DNA of 64,000 nucleotides from Symsagittifera roscoffensis (Eukaryota; Xenacoelomorpha; Acoela; Convolutidae), in assembly GCF_963678635.1 (NCBI RefSeq), contig NC_087067.1:52072233-52136232 (forward strand), written 5' to 3'. The notes beneath the pieces were generated by a model, which searched no databases, was not told the origin of the DNA, and saw only the letters and a list, made by a program, of their open reading frames with translations. The position numbers and the translations under genes are program-made. Below are positions 8,901-17,770 of the stretch, piece after piece; position 1 is the stretch's first letter; each line of letters starts with the position of its first letter.

Positions 8901-11900
8901 TGAACATCTCGTCTTTTGTTTGTGATTGCATAAAAACATCGTCTAAATAGGTGATTGCGTTTTTCTTGAGTATTAGTGGTCTAAAAATTTTGCTCATAAA
9001 AGCTGAAAATGCTGCTGGTCCTATGGATATTCCATAGAATAAGCGGTTGAATTCATATTGTTGGTTTCCTATAACAAATTGTGTTAAACGTCGTGATTGT
9101 TCATCTAGTGGCATTTGATTGTATGCACTATTCATATCGGCGGTTGTAAAGTATTTACCGTTTATTTTTGTTAAAATAACTTGTATTGGTTCAATGGGCC
9201 AATTACATTTTGATTCATCTATAAGTGAATTAAGGTATCTAGCATCGAGAACGATTTTTAATGATTCTCCTTTAGCTAGAATGATAACGGGGTTGATAAA
9301 TGTGTTGCCTTTTGGTTGTTCTTCTTTGTTTACTGGTGATATAATGTTGTATTGTTCTAAAATGTCGAGTAATCTGTTTACTTTATCATGTAAGTGAATT
9401 GGTACTTTACTTGCTCTCTGTTTTTTGAAAACTGCGTCTGGTTTTAACGGGAGATGTAGTGATGAACTGATTTTTCCAACATCGAATTTTGATGTTGCAT
9501 AGACTGATGAATATTTAATTAGCTGTTTGGCTAACTTTTCGAATTCGTCTTGTGTTATTTGTGAATGTTGGAAATTAAACATTGTTAAAAATTTTTGTTG
9601 GTCCTCTGTGTAGTTACTTATGTTGAATGTAGGTTTGAAATATGGAGTTTTTGTGAAATAATCCGTATTTCTGTTTTCGTTACTTATTATATTATTTATA
9701 GATAATTCTTCATTAAGAATTGTAGATTGGCAAATATCTAGTAATTGGAGTATATTATTTACGCGATAGGCTTTTTCGTGTATTGGTGATATTGTAGCGT
9801 TGGTTTCACAATATCCTAAAAGTCCTAAAGGTAATGTTACTTGGTAAGGTGTGTTGTTATAGACATGTAAGGAAATGATATCGGAATTCGAATTTTTCAA
9901 ATATTTTATGGATGAGATTGTGATTTTGAAAAATTTGTGAATAGGTTTGAATTCAAAATCTGACATATAAAATTTTTGTTTGTTTTGTTCTTTATCATAT
10001 TGGTGAACTTGTTTGATTGAAAAATTATAGATATTTCCTGATAGTGGTTTTAGGTGTTTTCTTTGTTGGTTAAATATCGGGTAGAATTTTGAAAAGAATG
10101 GTGGTTGTTTATTTAATCTTTGAAAAAATGTTAAGGATGTTTCTTTTGTTTTTGTATATTTATCTTTGATTAATATTTTACTATTTAGTATGTTAATTGT
10201 TGGTATATACTTCGAATTAAATGGTATTCCAATGATATTATATTTAATATCAGTGATATGGAGTATTTGTTTAAATGGCTTATTTAAAATTTTGCTTTGC
10301 TCCATTGTTCTGGTGGGGAGGAGAAATAATTGGATTTTTCCGTAGTTTATCAATGTTGATCCTTGTGCTGTTGCTAACTTACTGGAGGTTTCAAGAGGTG
10401 TTAGCTTTGGGTGTAAAGTTTTTATTTCATTCCATGTGGGGATGTTTATTATGTTTGATTCTGCTCCTGAATCAATTAAAAAATCTATTTCAAGGTCTGG
10501 TGGTTGAAATTCTTTATTTCTTGGGCTTTCTAAGAGAAATGGTATTGTCCAAATTTTTTCTTTGGGTTGTTCTTTTTGTATATTTTGATAAATGTGGTTT
10601 GTATTCAAGCATTTTGTTTTGATATTTTTATTGGTTTGATTTGTAGTGTTAATCTCATTTGTTTCTTGCGTCGTTGGTGTGGAATTTATGGGTGTAGTGT
10701 AATAATTTTGAAGAAATTCTGATTGATTTTCATATATGTGTGATGAAAAAGGTTGTTCATATATGACAGATTCATAGTCATTTTCGACTTTTATCATATT
10801 GATAGAAAGAGTGTTTTCAGTATCACTTTCTGAATCTGATGATGTACAGTTTATTTGATTGAGTTGTAACGTATCAGTTACTGTGTCATCAATACCTGGA
10901 GGGTCTGATGTTGTTTCTGGATTAGATTGTACTTGATTAATATGTCTTTGATGTTTAGGTGTACTACTTCTGTGGCGATTATTAGAATTATTATAGTTAT
11001 TATTATTCCGGTGTGGTGATTGGGAATAATTTCTATAACGATTATTATAACTTGAGTGTCGATTTTGTGAATTATTTCGCGATCTATTTTGATAATTGTT
11101 GTTTGGTCTGTTATAGTTCGATCTATTATATGAGTTATTCCTTGATCGATTGTTCGGGTAATTCTGGTTTCGGTTGTTTGAATAACTTCTATTTCGATTA
11201 TAGGAGTAGTTTCTATTCCTATCGTATGATGAATTTCGTGATTGGTTGTTTGGATAGTAGTTATTTCTTGATTGGGAATTAGATCTAGAAACAAATCGTT
11301 GTGTATTTGAATGTGATCTGGAGTAGTTATTTCGACTATTTGGTCTATTGTAGTGATTTTGTGATGAATTATGCGTGTTTCTTCGTTCTGGTGATCTTCC
11401 TCTATAACTTGAGTTATATGGTGATTGATTTCTTGTATAATTTGTATTGTTCGGGAGTGGTTTTCCTGAACTGTTGTTGCTGTAGACTGTTTTGTTCGGT
11501 AGGTTTTGATCTTTTTTCATGTATTGATGGAATGATTTATTTGGTTCTTTATATTTTTGAGGTTTATTTTGATTGTCTTGCTGTTTTTGTCTACATTCGG
11601 AAATACTATGTCCGTATCGTCGGCAATAATTACACCATTTTTTGAAAGATGGTTTGCCTTTAAAGTTTGGGTTCTTTTCGTAAATATTGAGTATTTCAGT
11701 GATTTTTTCAACGAGGTCTGTCTCTGATTCCTGTATATTATTAATATTAGTGGGAGTCGTTTCAATTCTGTTAACGTATTGTAATTTCAGATTTTCCGTT
11801 TCTTCTAGTTTCATCGTGATTTCTGCTTGTTCTAATTTGTCTACTAGTTTTCGAAAATCTAAATCGGGTTCTCGAATTGAAGAAGGATGGGATGCTCTCT

Positions 11901-14157
11901 TTTTTATTGCTATTTTCCTTAATTGTGGTGTTAAGGTCATCATTAAGATTTCTGTCATCTTTGTGTTTTTATAGTCATGTGTATTTAATGAATATGCTTT
12001 TCGAACTAGTGTTTCGATTCGTACTGCTATTTGCTTGATGGTTTCGTTTGGTAATCTGCGAATTTCATTACATAAAACTCTTTGTTGTTGTTTGTTTCTT
12101 TCGGAGTCAAACATTTTTGAAAATTCCTGTGTAAACCTTTTCCAGTTTGATTTTATTTCTAGAGGTAGTACTGAAAACCATTTTTGGGCTGCGCCATCTA
12201 AGGTTGTTTGTATTAACGCTGTGCGTCGATGTATCCAATTTTGATGTAGTGGCGTATTAATTGGTTCAGGTCCAATATTTAAAATCAGGTTTGCTGTTAC
12301 TGCATTTAAATAATCTTCTACAGAGTATTCAGGGTCTGTTCCTGTGAAAACCATTAAAGGTTTGTTTGATGTTATTGATGATCCACCCATAAGGTATGGA
12401 TTCATTGTCATTTGTAATGATTCTGCTGCATTTGGCATTTGAGAAAAATTTGAAAGTTGGTTTCTTGTTATTTCATGTTGCTGGAGATAATATGGGAGTG
12501 GTATTTCATTTTGCATTTGTGATGGTTGATACGAGTGTGCAGTCATTGGATTTTGTTGTTGAATTGGTTGAAAAGATTGTGTATTAATTAGATTTTGTTG
12601 TTGAATTGGTTGTTGATGTTGTGCATCTATTGGTTGTGGAGAAAAATTTCTATGATTTGTACGTGTTCTCTGTATTCCTTGTCTACGATATTCTTGAGTA
12701 TTTGGTGCAAATATATCTGGTTGTAAGAAATCATCATCTGAGGATAAATAATCCATTTGATAAGGTGTCTGTTTTTTATTTTTATTTTGTTGAAAAAATG
12801 GGTAATTTTCACTGTGATCCTGTGGAGGATTTGTTTGGAAATTTATTGAATTAGGTTGGGTCATTGGGTTATCCCAATTTCGAGATCTTGTATATTGGTT
12901 AAAATTTCTTTGTGGTTGATTATATGTTTTTGATGGATGTGTATAATTATAATTATGGTCTGTAAAGTTGTTTCTAGTGAATGTTTTGCGTGTTTTTGAT
13001 GGTATTGTCATGGGTCTGTATGTTTGGTAATCCATATGTGAATATTTAGGGGCAACCGAAGGTTTAACGGTTGATTGTAAGGTTACCTGTGTTTGTGAAG
13101 GATTTGTATTTCTTGGTGTTGTTAAATTTGGGCGTATTGGTGAAATACTTTGTTGTGTAGTTGTTGTGTGTACAATTTCTTCATTTATGAAGTGTGATGG
13201 TGTCTGGATATCTTGTTGAGTAAGATTCCTAGTTCCATTGAGGTTTTCATTGTGTATGACTGTAGAGTTTAAACTATTATTTTGTGTATCGGGCAAAAAT
13301 GTATTATAGTTTAATGGTGTTGCATCAATGGTGAATGGTATTATTTTTACATAATCTCTTATGTAAGATATCGTACTTATTGCTTGACTTGAGATTGATT
13401 GTGGGAAGCTTATAAATGCGGGATGAGACCATTCGGGGTCCCAAACATAATCTGATTGTTCTGTGATAGCGGTATCATCGTTCGAGTTTTGGGGTCTAAA
13501 ATTTTTTCTTGCTTGTGCAATTAAATCAATATTGTGTGTGAAATAATCTATTATGAACCATGCCAAAATTTTTTGTAGATCGTGTTTTGTATGTTGTGAA
13601 ACGTCGTTTTTCGTGAAATTTTCTTTAATGATGTTTAAATAACTAGAGAGTAGTGTGATTTCATGTCGTACTCTTAAATGTTTAGATGTTTCTGTCGGTG
13701 AGACATTTGTTATTGGGATTTCATTTTCTAATATCGAAATATAACTATATATTATTGCGAAAACTTCATTGGTGAATATGGGGTTTGCTCTTTGTGAGTT
13801 ATGATATTGGATGCTTTTTATATATTCTGAAAAAACTTTTGAAAATTCTAAATCAAGATCGTCTGTTTGAATTGTATATTTTCTATTATTATGGTTTGGT
13901 GAGGTGAATTCTATGGAGTAGATTCCATACTGTTGTGTTATGTTGCATATATCTTTTAAGTAGTGGTCTATGATTTGTCTTTTGATTTTTACATCTGGGA
14001 ACTCTGTTTTACATGGACTGATTCCGGGTTCAAATAAATTTAATAGTAAATTATTGCAAAATATATGCTGTCCTCTATCAGTGGTTGCATCTATTATAAA
14101 AGGAAAGATTTCATCATCATCTGGGCTTTCGTCACCTGGGGTGTGCGTTGAGCTCAT
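5935..14157 (-). CDS. gag-pol: Gag-Pol polyprotein, single 2740-codon ORF
   Basis: ATG at 14155-14157. A long Gln/Asn/Pro-rich N-terminal extension precedes a Retrotrans_gag-like capsid domain (about residues 635-720, WFSVLPLEIKSNWKRFTQEF). A CCHC zinc knuckle (CNYCRRYGHSISEC) lies near 840, then about 150 residues of Arg/Ser/Asn/Tyr-rich low complexity. Protease DSGAESN is near 1227. RT has its YLDD box near 1734. RNase H (CDASNFG, later TDHKP) starts near 1880. Integrase has its HHCC zinc domain at about 2255-2300 and a DD35E core: D in SFDTKGP, D in VTDNGTEF, then 35 residues to E in GLVEG. A GPY-type module (KGPYQII) is near 2595. Gag and Pol share one frame with no shift, so Pol expression must be set by processing or splicing. 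The frame is intact and plausibly active. Confidence 0.95.
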   Translation of the reverse strand: MSSTHTPGDESPDDDEIFPFIIDATTDRGQHIFCNNLLLNLFEPGISPCKTEFPDVKIKRQIIDHYLKDICNITQQYGIYSIEFTSPNHNNRKYTIQTDDLDLEFSKVFSEYIKSIQYHNSQRANPIFTNEVFAIIYSYISILENEIPITNVSPTETSKHLRVRHEITLLSSYLNIIKENFTKNDVSQHTKHDLQKILAWFIIDYFTHNIDLIAQARKNFRPQNSNDDTAITEQSDYVWDPEWSHPAFISFPQSISSQAISTISYIRDYVKIIPFTIDATPLNYNTFLPDTQNNSLNSTVIHNENLNGTRNLTQQDIQTPSHFINEEIVHTTTTQQSISPIRPNLTTPRNTNPSQTQVTLQSTVKPSVAPKYSHMDYQTYRPMTIPSKTRKTFTRNNFTDHNYNYTHPSKTYNQPQRNFNQYTRSRNWDNPMTQPNSINFQTNPPQDHSENYPFFQQNKNKKQTPYQMDYLSSDDDFLQPDIFAPNTQEYRRQGIQRTRTNHRNFSPQPIDAQHQQPIQQQNLINTQSFQPIQQQNPMTAHSYQPSQMQNEIPLPYYLQQHEITRNQLSNFSQMPNAAESLQMTMNPYLMGGSSITSNKPLMVFTGTDPEYSVEDYLNAVTANLILNIGPEPINTPLHQNWIHRRTALIQTTLDGAAQKWFSVLPLEIKSNWKRFTQEFSKMFDSERNKQQQRVLCNEIRRLPNETIKQIAVRIETLVRKAYSLNTHDYKNTKMTEILMMTLTPQLRKIAIKKRASHPSSIREPDLDFRKLVDKLEQAEITMKLEETENLKLQYVNRIETTPTNINNIQESETDLVEKITEILNIYEKNPNFKGKPSFKKWCNYCRRYGHSISECRQKQQDNQNKPQKYKEPNKSFHQYMKKDQNLPNKTVYSNNSSGKPLPNNTNYTRNQSPYNSSYRGRSPERRNTHNSSQNHYNRPNSRNNYSRSHSNTQRFVSRSNSQSRNNYYPNNQSRNSSYDRNRNYSYNRNRSYSNNRNQNYPNNRSRNNSYNRSNYNRPNNNYQNRSRNNSQNRHSSYNNRYRNYSQSPHRNNNNYNNSNNRHRSSTPKHQRHINQVQSNPETTSDPPGIDDTVTDTLQLNQINCTSSDSESDTENTLSINMIKVENDYESVIYEQPFSSHIYENQSEFLQNYYTTPINSTPTTQETNEINTTNQTNKNIKTKCLNTNHIYQNIQKEQPKEKIWTIPFLLESPRNKEFQPPDLEIDFLIDSGAESNIINIPTWNEIKTLHPKLTPLETSSKLATAQGSTLINYGKIQLFLLPTRTMEQSKILNKPFKQILHITDIKYNIIGIPFNSKYIPTINILNSKILIKDKYTKTKETSLTFFQRLNKQPPFFSKFYPIFNQQRKHLKPLSGNIYNFSIKQVHQYDKEQNKQKFYMSDFEFKPIHKFFKITISSIKYLKNSNSDIISLHVYNNTPYQVTLPLGLLGYCETNATISPIHEKAYRVNNILQLLDICQSTILNEELSINNIISNENRNTDYFTKTPYFKPTFNISNYTEDQQKFLTMFNFQHSQITQDEFEKLAKQLIKYSSVYATSKFDVGKISSSLHLPLKPDAVFKKQRASKVPIHLHDKVNRLLDILEQYNIISPVNKEEQPKGNTFINPVIILAKGESLKIVLDARYLNSLIDESKCNWPIEPIQVILTKINGKYFTTADMNSAYNQMPLDEQSRRLTQFVIGNQQYEFNRLFYGISIGPAAFSAFMSKIFRPLILKKNAITYLDDVFMQSQTKDEMFNVLEKYHQILQNENLKAAPDKSHFFLTRVKFLGHNIERKTITPLKSRIDAIQKLQPPTNKKKIQEFLGMLNFLSKYVYKMQLYLRPFYNILRQQNNFEWNTEHQTRFEEIKKLLTEQISNTIPDSNQPFYAMCDASNFGIGAALLQSHNGTNKMNLISANSRLFTQAELRLSTLMRECTAIIYTLTEYEFLILGSKHPTVLFTDHKPIIFLFTQKSNPNHRVYRFQLILMKFPNLHIVWTAGKNLALPDTLSRNTPPELLTRKTTVEIPKNIKFYLAENETSPRLECKYAVKTDIEQSQINNLQHFPLYLDCQNNHYEVDLLGTSTFKPIPYSQWIKNNTQQKRTKQHPPKKDHFPLIEKENLTDKINLSGPQTNDSKYTINQVFDLHDPLDTIPLSKFEIENIFLPPTETITISTLKQYQNLDPIIRQLKSWHKYKTKPVKADSTILGNKTLLRYFRKFNNTTINENTDLLEYNLNESTVPCLPLSMILIAFNISHTQNIKGHSGSEKTYSNFIQNFYFPNAPIWIKVLCNDCIVCQLNKPYPNQKQIAQKQDFKGQSLYFNHRISFDTKGPISPSSEGNSYIMVIVDAFTHYVALNPVPHCNAYYAYTTLYEHWIAKFGLPEILVTDNGTEFINNEIITLCHLYNIKHKPRTSHAPWTNGLVEGMNRSLQEYLRCIINGNDTKYTEWSADVKLFPLAYNSQITTTLGMSPYEMVFNQKPRKPIMFTANSHKNAQGYCQPNKDSICYNLPLHTHDEDHFHHPQILKLASGTHTEWILNRDKKHNEIYQKITKKLLQRQNINEQINSRFTPASELKIGTFVLIPNFNTQKGISKKLQPLRKGPYQIIAKPTDVTYKITDSNKKEIVQHRNNLLPYYPKEYALRELTQLYSFTGLKIIQNEPHLKNTEQNDNPTENQNTKPTATKNNTQNHKESPKQRKNKKMTEQIIPQEQIDKSENRKTTRLRNQPRKNYKIFIPQSKILKKVEFQK

Positions 14158-14599
14158 TTTTTCGTTCGATGACTGTTAATATGTAATTATTAATGTGTCG
14201 AATTGGTTGATTCCAATTGTATAAATGTACTGGTTTGTGTTTATACTGCTTTTTTATTCTTCTTTTTCCTCTTTTTGATGAATTTGAAGTTGTTTCTGAG
14301 TCAGAAAAATATATTTGATCGTGAAGTGGGCAATTTTTATCTATTGATTCTTTTAGTTTGTAAAGTTCGTCTAAACTGTTGGTTTCTGATTCTGAAAATG
14401 CGTTTCGATTTTTTGAAAATCTTTTTCGTGTTATTTGTCTTTGTTTCGTTATTATTTTTCTTTTTAGTGTTTGTCGTTTTGTTCGAATGTATCCAACTGT
14501 TTGTGTATGAGGTGTGATTACAAGGTCGTATTTTTTGTTATCTATTTCACAATTGTGTAAAACGATTGTTTGTTTATTTCCTAGGTTTTTAAATGACAT
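14132..14599 (-). CDS. Basic 155-aa ORF upstream of and overlapping gag
   Basis: ATG at 14597-14599. The middle carries a strongly basic run (KRQTLKRKIITKQRQ followed by TRKRFSKNR), suited to RNA binding or nuclear localisation, followed by acidic/Ser-rich stretches and another basic patch (KRGKRRIKKQYKHK). It overlaps the gag start by 26 nt. Its stop codon TGA is embedded in a splice-donor-like sequence CAG|GTGACG (exon end at 14136), so splicing there would remove the stop and leave the frame open. Position and arginine/lysine-rich content recall regulatory proteins of complex retroviruses; homology is not established. Confidence 0.55.
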   Translation of the reverse strand: MSFKNLGNKQTIVLHNCEIDNKKYDLVITPHTQTVGYIRTKRQTLKRKIITKQRQITRKRFSKNRNAFSESETNSLDELYKLKESIDKNCPLHDQIYFSDSETTSNSSKRGKRRIKKQYKHKPVHLYNWNQPIRHINNYILTVIERKNELNAHPR

Positions 14600-14639
14600 A
14601 AGGTTTAGGATGACGGATGCAAAAGGTTGTTAAATGATT

Positions 14640-15205
14640 TCTATTTTCCTAAACTGTTAGTTCTTACGATTTTTTGGTTAGCTTAACCTGGGTCTATTTG
14701 TTCAGGGTTGGAGAGAAAAGTATATCGATTCCGAAGAATGATTTTTTACTTTCTCGTGGCTAGTATAAGTTAAGGTGTTAACTTACTTAATCTTACTTAG
14801 GGGTAGTGATTGTGTTCAAGGGTTGGAGAATAGTAAATCGATCCACAAGGTTCAGGTATAATTAGAACGCGAGTAGTTCGTTAGATACTATTTTAAACTT
14901 ACTAAGTCTAAGATTTATCCTGGGTCTGGTAAGAGGGGGGGTCAAGTGAAGGATGAATAACCGAAGTTCTTCACTGTTTATCCTAATTTGAATGATTAGT
15001 TTTGTTTAAAAATTTCTATTAGTCTTAGGTCTTTAGAAAGGGTTGGGTAGTGAATCGACGTTTGAGGTCGTTAGACACTAATTAAGTGGGTGGGGGAGAA
15101 CAAAGTTGTTCTGTTTGATCCAAGGATAAGCCTTGATGATCAAATTTGAAATTTAATTAAGTAGAAAATGATTTAAGATCCAAGGATAAGCCTTGATGAT
15201 CTGGT
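14640..15205 (-). other. Structured leader of the retroelement with four related hairpins
   Basis: No ORF. Three segments begin with GGGTTGG (about 14705, 14820, 15041) and a fourth, more diverged one starts near 14935, giving a spacing of about 110 bases. Each contains a stem: 14714-14722 with 14747-14755, 14829-14835 with 14886-14892, 14945-14951 with 14969-14975, and 15047-15051 with 15075-15079. The second and fourth share the design TAGTR-AATCGA ... GTTAGA-YACTA, with an A-T versus G-C swap that keeps pairing. They sit between the first small ORF and the 155-aa ORF, where packaging or RNA-export signals would be expected. Confidence 0.5.
15116..15201 (-). repeat. Two identical 25-bp direct repeats, each with a small stem-loop
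   Basis: Identical 25-bp copies at 15116-15140 and 15177-15201, 61 bases apart start to start. Each contains the hairpin CAAGG-ATAAG-CCTTG and is bounded by GATC on both sides. They lie in the leader of the retroelement. Confidence 0.7.
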
Positions 15206-15532
15206 TTTAAAATTAAGTGAATTTAAGTTTTAATAAAATTTTAAATGTGTGTAAAGGAAAGATTTAGTGTTTTGATGATATTAGTGGGTTTATGATTGCT
15301 GTTATGTTTTAGGTGATGGAGCTGGAACAACAGGATGATTTATGATTACTAACCATTTATTGTCATGCTACTAATTTTTATTTTTTATTTTTCAATAAAT
15401 ATTTTTCAAACATGTTTTGTATATTACTGCAGAGTTTTAGGAAAACGATCTTAGATCTTTTTATCAATCGTTATTGTATATTAATAATTTTGTTTAGCGC
15501 CTGAAATGATTTTGAAGATTAACTTCAAGGTT
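15206..15532. other. Leader segment without recognised features
   Basis: About 330 AT-rich bases between the repeated stem-loops and the 77-aa ORF. An acceptor-like TTTCAG (minus strand) occurs near 15500. Nothing else is seen. Confidence 0.3.
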
Positions 15533-15766
15533 TTATGTTTGCAAATGAAAATCTAAATTCATTGCTAGTAGTATTCTAAATATAAAAGTTTGTTCTGGTT
15601 TTTGCCTAACTATCATATAGCTATATGGCAAGTTTCTACTTTGTCGTATGTCGTCTCTGGTTCGAGGTCTTCTTCCAATTCCGGGTAGTTCTGTTATGGT
15701 TCGGAATATTGGCTCTGATCTATTGAGTCGTAGAGACATTTCGATTAAATTATTGTCGTATAACAT
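15533..15766 (-). CDS. 77-aa ORF, first ORF after the putative primer-binding site
   Basis: ATG at 15764-15766, 64 bases below the putative primer-binding site. The product is mixed in composition, Arg-rich in the middle (GIGRRPRTRDDIRQSR), with a hydrophobic stretch near the C-terminus (FIFRILLAMNLDF). Codon use favours A-ending codons like the other element ORFs. It could be a leader peptide, a first coding exon or chance; no family recognised. Confidence 0.35.
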   Translation of the reverse strand: MLYDNNLIEMSLRLNRSEPIFRTITELPGIGRRPRTRDDIRQSRNLPYSYMIVRQKPEQTFIFRILLAMNLDFHLQT

Positions 15767-15829
15767 TTTGTAAATGTTTTTGTCTAATTTCTAATCTATT
15801 TTGGTTAATTCTAAGCTATTAAGGTCTTG

Positions 15830-15851
15830 TTCGAGACTTATGGTCGCACCA
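15830..15851 (-). other. Putative tRNA primer-binding site of the giant retroelement
   Basis: On the minus strand the segment starts TGGTGCGACC and reaches CTCGAA. Its complement therefore reads like a tRNA 3' end: TTCGA (T-loop), then 14 bases, then CCA. The interval is one base shorter than in a standard tRNA. Two bases above it a CA (LTR end) is present, as expected for an LTR ending at 15854. Confidence 0.45.
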
Positions 15852-15853
15852 GA

Positions 15854-16300
15854 TGAGTTAGGACTGGAGTGTATAACTCATAGAGTAATTTCGGATAGGG
15901 TACACCGTCTGCTCGTCACGCTATCTTATTTTCGGCCGGATAGATTCGTGCAACTTCTTAGTCTAATACCGATCCTAATCTTACTCTTATACTATCTAGT
16001 CTCAGGTTGTTTAACTAGTCTCTGCTAGGCTCAATAGATCTAGGGTATACTGGTTTATTGCGGCTGCTGAAGTGCTCGGGAGAGTCCAACTAATTTCTAA
16101 GTTAAATTCAAATCTCTCTGGTGCTGAAATTACAAGTAACTTCAGCACTTACAAATAAGTGGGTTGTTAGTTAGATGGATCATGATTGGTTAATATTAAA
16201 TACTTTACATTGGTAAAATATCTAATTTATCCAATCATAAAATGTAGTTTAGATCAGGTTCCAGTAGCTTAGCAATCCATTAAAAACACAATAGTTCAGA
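15854..16300 (-). repeat. Putative 5' LTR of the giant retroelement (outer edge unknown)
   Basis: The inner edge is inferred from the TG/CA dinucleotide next to the primer-binding site. A minus-strand AATAAA at 16054-16059 could be the R-region polyadenylation signal. A strong hairpin (arms GTGCTGAA and TTCAGCAC, extended stem with one mismatch) occupies 16121-16148. The partner LTR is outside the window, so this cannot be confirmed by comparison. Confidence 0.35.
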
Positions 16301-17500
16301 TCCAATGAATACATATTTATTCGGCTGAAACCTCGAGATTTAAAAGACCTAATTAAACTTTTAGATAAAAATTTAAATGAAATTCTATAACATAAGTACA
16401 TTGTGTTTTTGTAGAGTAAAGTGCTGATTTAAAAAAAACGCTAGTCAAAACAATTTTTGTAGTATGAAATTATATGACGAGCATTTGTTCAACTACCGTT
16501 TTTTTCTTATGGAGGTCAACCCGGGAAATTAATTTGTACAAACTGCCTTTTTCAATACATTAAAGTGCTGCGGTTTAATTTGTCCGGATATATAGTAATT
16601 TTTGAGAATTTTTTTTTGTAAAGAATTTTTTTCGAGAAATTTTTTTTGAAATCCGTTATGATGGGTTATAATGAATTATAATTTTCATAATTTTTTCCAA
16701 AACTTTTCTGCAAATTTTGGAGCCTTTTCTGCATTTCCCAATTTCTCTCGATTTCTAAACCTACTCTTATGTTTTAAAATTTTAGCAAAACCCTATCGCT
16801 CACTTTTAAAACCCAGTTCTTCTCATTGTTAACAGCCAAGTTGTACAAGCCCAAATTTAACCCATCCACCCACATTGATACACACACCTAACCCCTTCCA
16901 ACCTACCCTCATCACCCCCACTTATCCTAGCCCCCACACACCTACCCGCCCCCGTAAGTTTGGGGGGCGTCACGATCTGCGGGGGGGGGGTCATACGCTT
17001 ACGACATTTTAAATTTTTTTAAGGTGGAAGTTGGTAGGTGTAAAATGTATGTGGGTGGGGGAGAGGAGGTGGTGGTATGTGAATGAATTAAGAATGATGG
17101 GAGCTAGTGCGAATGGAGAGATAGAGACAAAAAGAAAAAAATCGAAATTGATCCAAATTTTTGCTGTAGCCAAAAATAAATAACAATTTAGCGATTGCAA
17201 CTTTCAAGTTTTGATTATTTAGTTTCAAGGTTTTGGAAAGTTTAGACTCATAAATATCTATTATAGTCCATTATAATTTATTATAATTACGCTTGCGATA
17301 AGCAAGCGTTATTCATTATATTTCATTATAATCAATTATAAGGTATTAAAAGGATCTCTACCTTTTTGGTTTTATAATCTAATTTATCCATTTATAATTG
17401 ATTATTTAAGAAGATTCTGGAGACACACCATGAAAATCCATGATAATCGATTATTATCCACTGAACAACTAGGCTACACTGAAGCTCTAGGTTTGTCTAG
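16301..17500. other. Non-coding DNA, probably intron of the phosphorylase gene
   Basis: No coding signal. It contains short CATTATAAT-like repeats (16650-16690, 17250-17345), a C-rich block (16860-16940) followed by a G-rich block (17020-17075) that is roughly its inverted complement, G homopolymers near 16980, and a perfect 8-bp-stem hairpin with a GATAA loop at 17289-17309. Confidence 0.4.
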
Positions 17501-17738
17501 GCTACATTAGTGGGATAAAGGCGCTTCCGGTGGGGCTGGCCTGCAACTCACTGGGGGCTGGACGGAAGAGGAGTGAAGACCCTCTCAAATACGGAGTGGG
17601 AATTAGATTCCACAAGAAGCTAGCAGACTACGTGACAGAGGGTACTTTTTCAGCCAATCAGAGAAGAGCATTGTACAAGCGCTTTGCATATATAATTCAA
17701 ATTGAACTCTGGGGTGGAGGATCCTAACTTTGAGGTTT

Positions 17739-17770
<32 letters not shown>

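Larger units (their letters stand above)
1..16300 (-). mobile_element. Giant envelope-bearing LTR retroelement (Ty3/gypsy type), incomplete at left edge
   Basis: A single minus-strand transcription unit with gag, protease, RT, RNase H, integrase and a signal-peptide/TM envelope in the order of a vertebrate-style retrovirus, but with five or six extra ORFs. Order from high to low coordinates: putative LTR (from about 15854 upward), primer-binding site 15830-15851, ORF 77 aa, structured leader, ORF 155 aa, gag-pol, two small TM ORFs, start-less 378-codon ORF, env, 3' ORF. The coding strand is A/C-rich and G-poor throughout, so the printed strand looks T/G-rich. All large frames are intact, which suggests a young copy. 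The 3' LTR and target duplication lie outside the window, and the exact upstream LTR edge could not be fixed, so the right boundary is approximate. Confidence 0.85.

Noticed and set aside
10878-11294. 138-codon minus-strand ORF overlapping gag
   Set aside because: It lies in the Arg/Ser/Asn-rich low-complexity part of gag; the alternate frame is open because of repeated codons and encodes only Ile/Thr repeats.
15780-15851. tRNA gene (TTCGA followed by CCA)
   Set aside because: No matching acceptor 5' strand, D-arm or anticodon arm upstream; a CCA in the genome next to an LTR edge fits a primer-binding site better.
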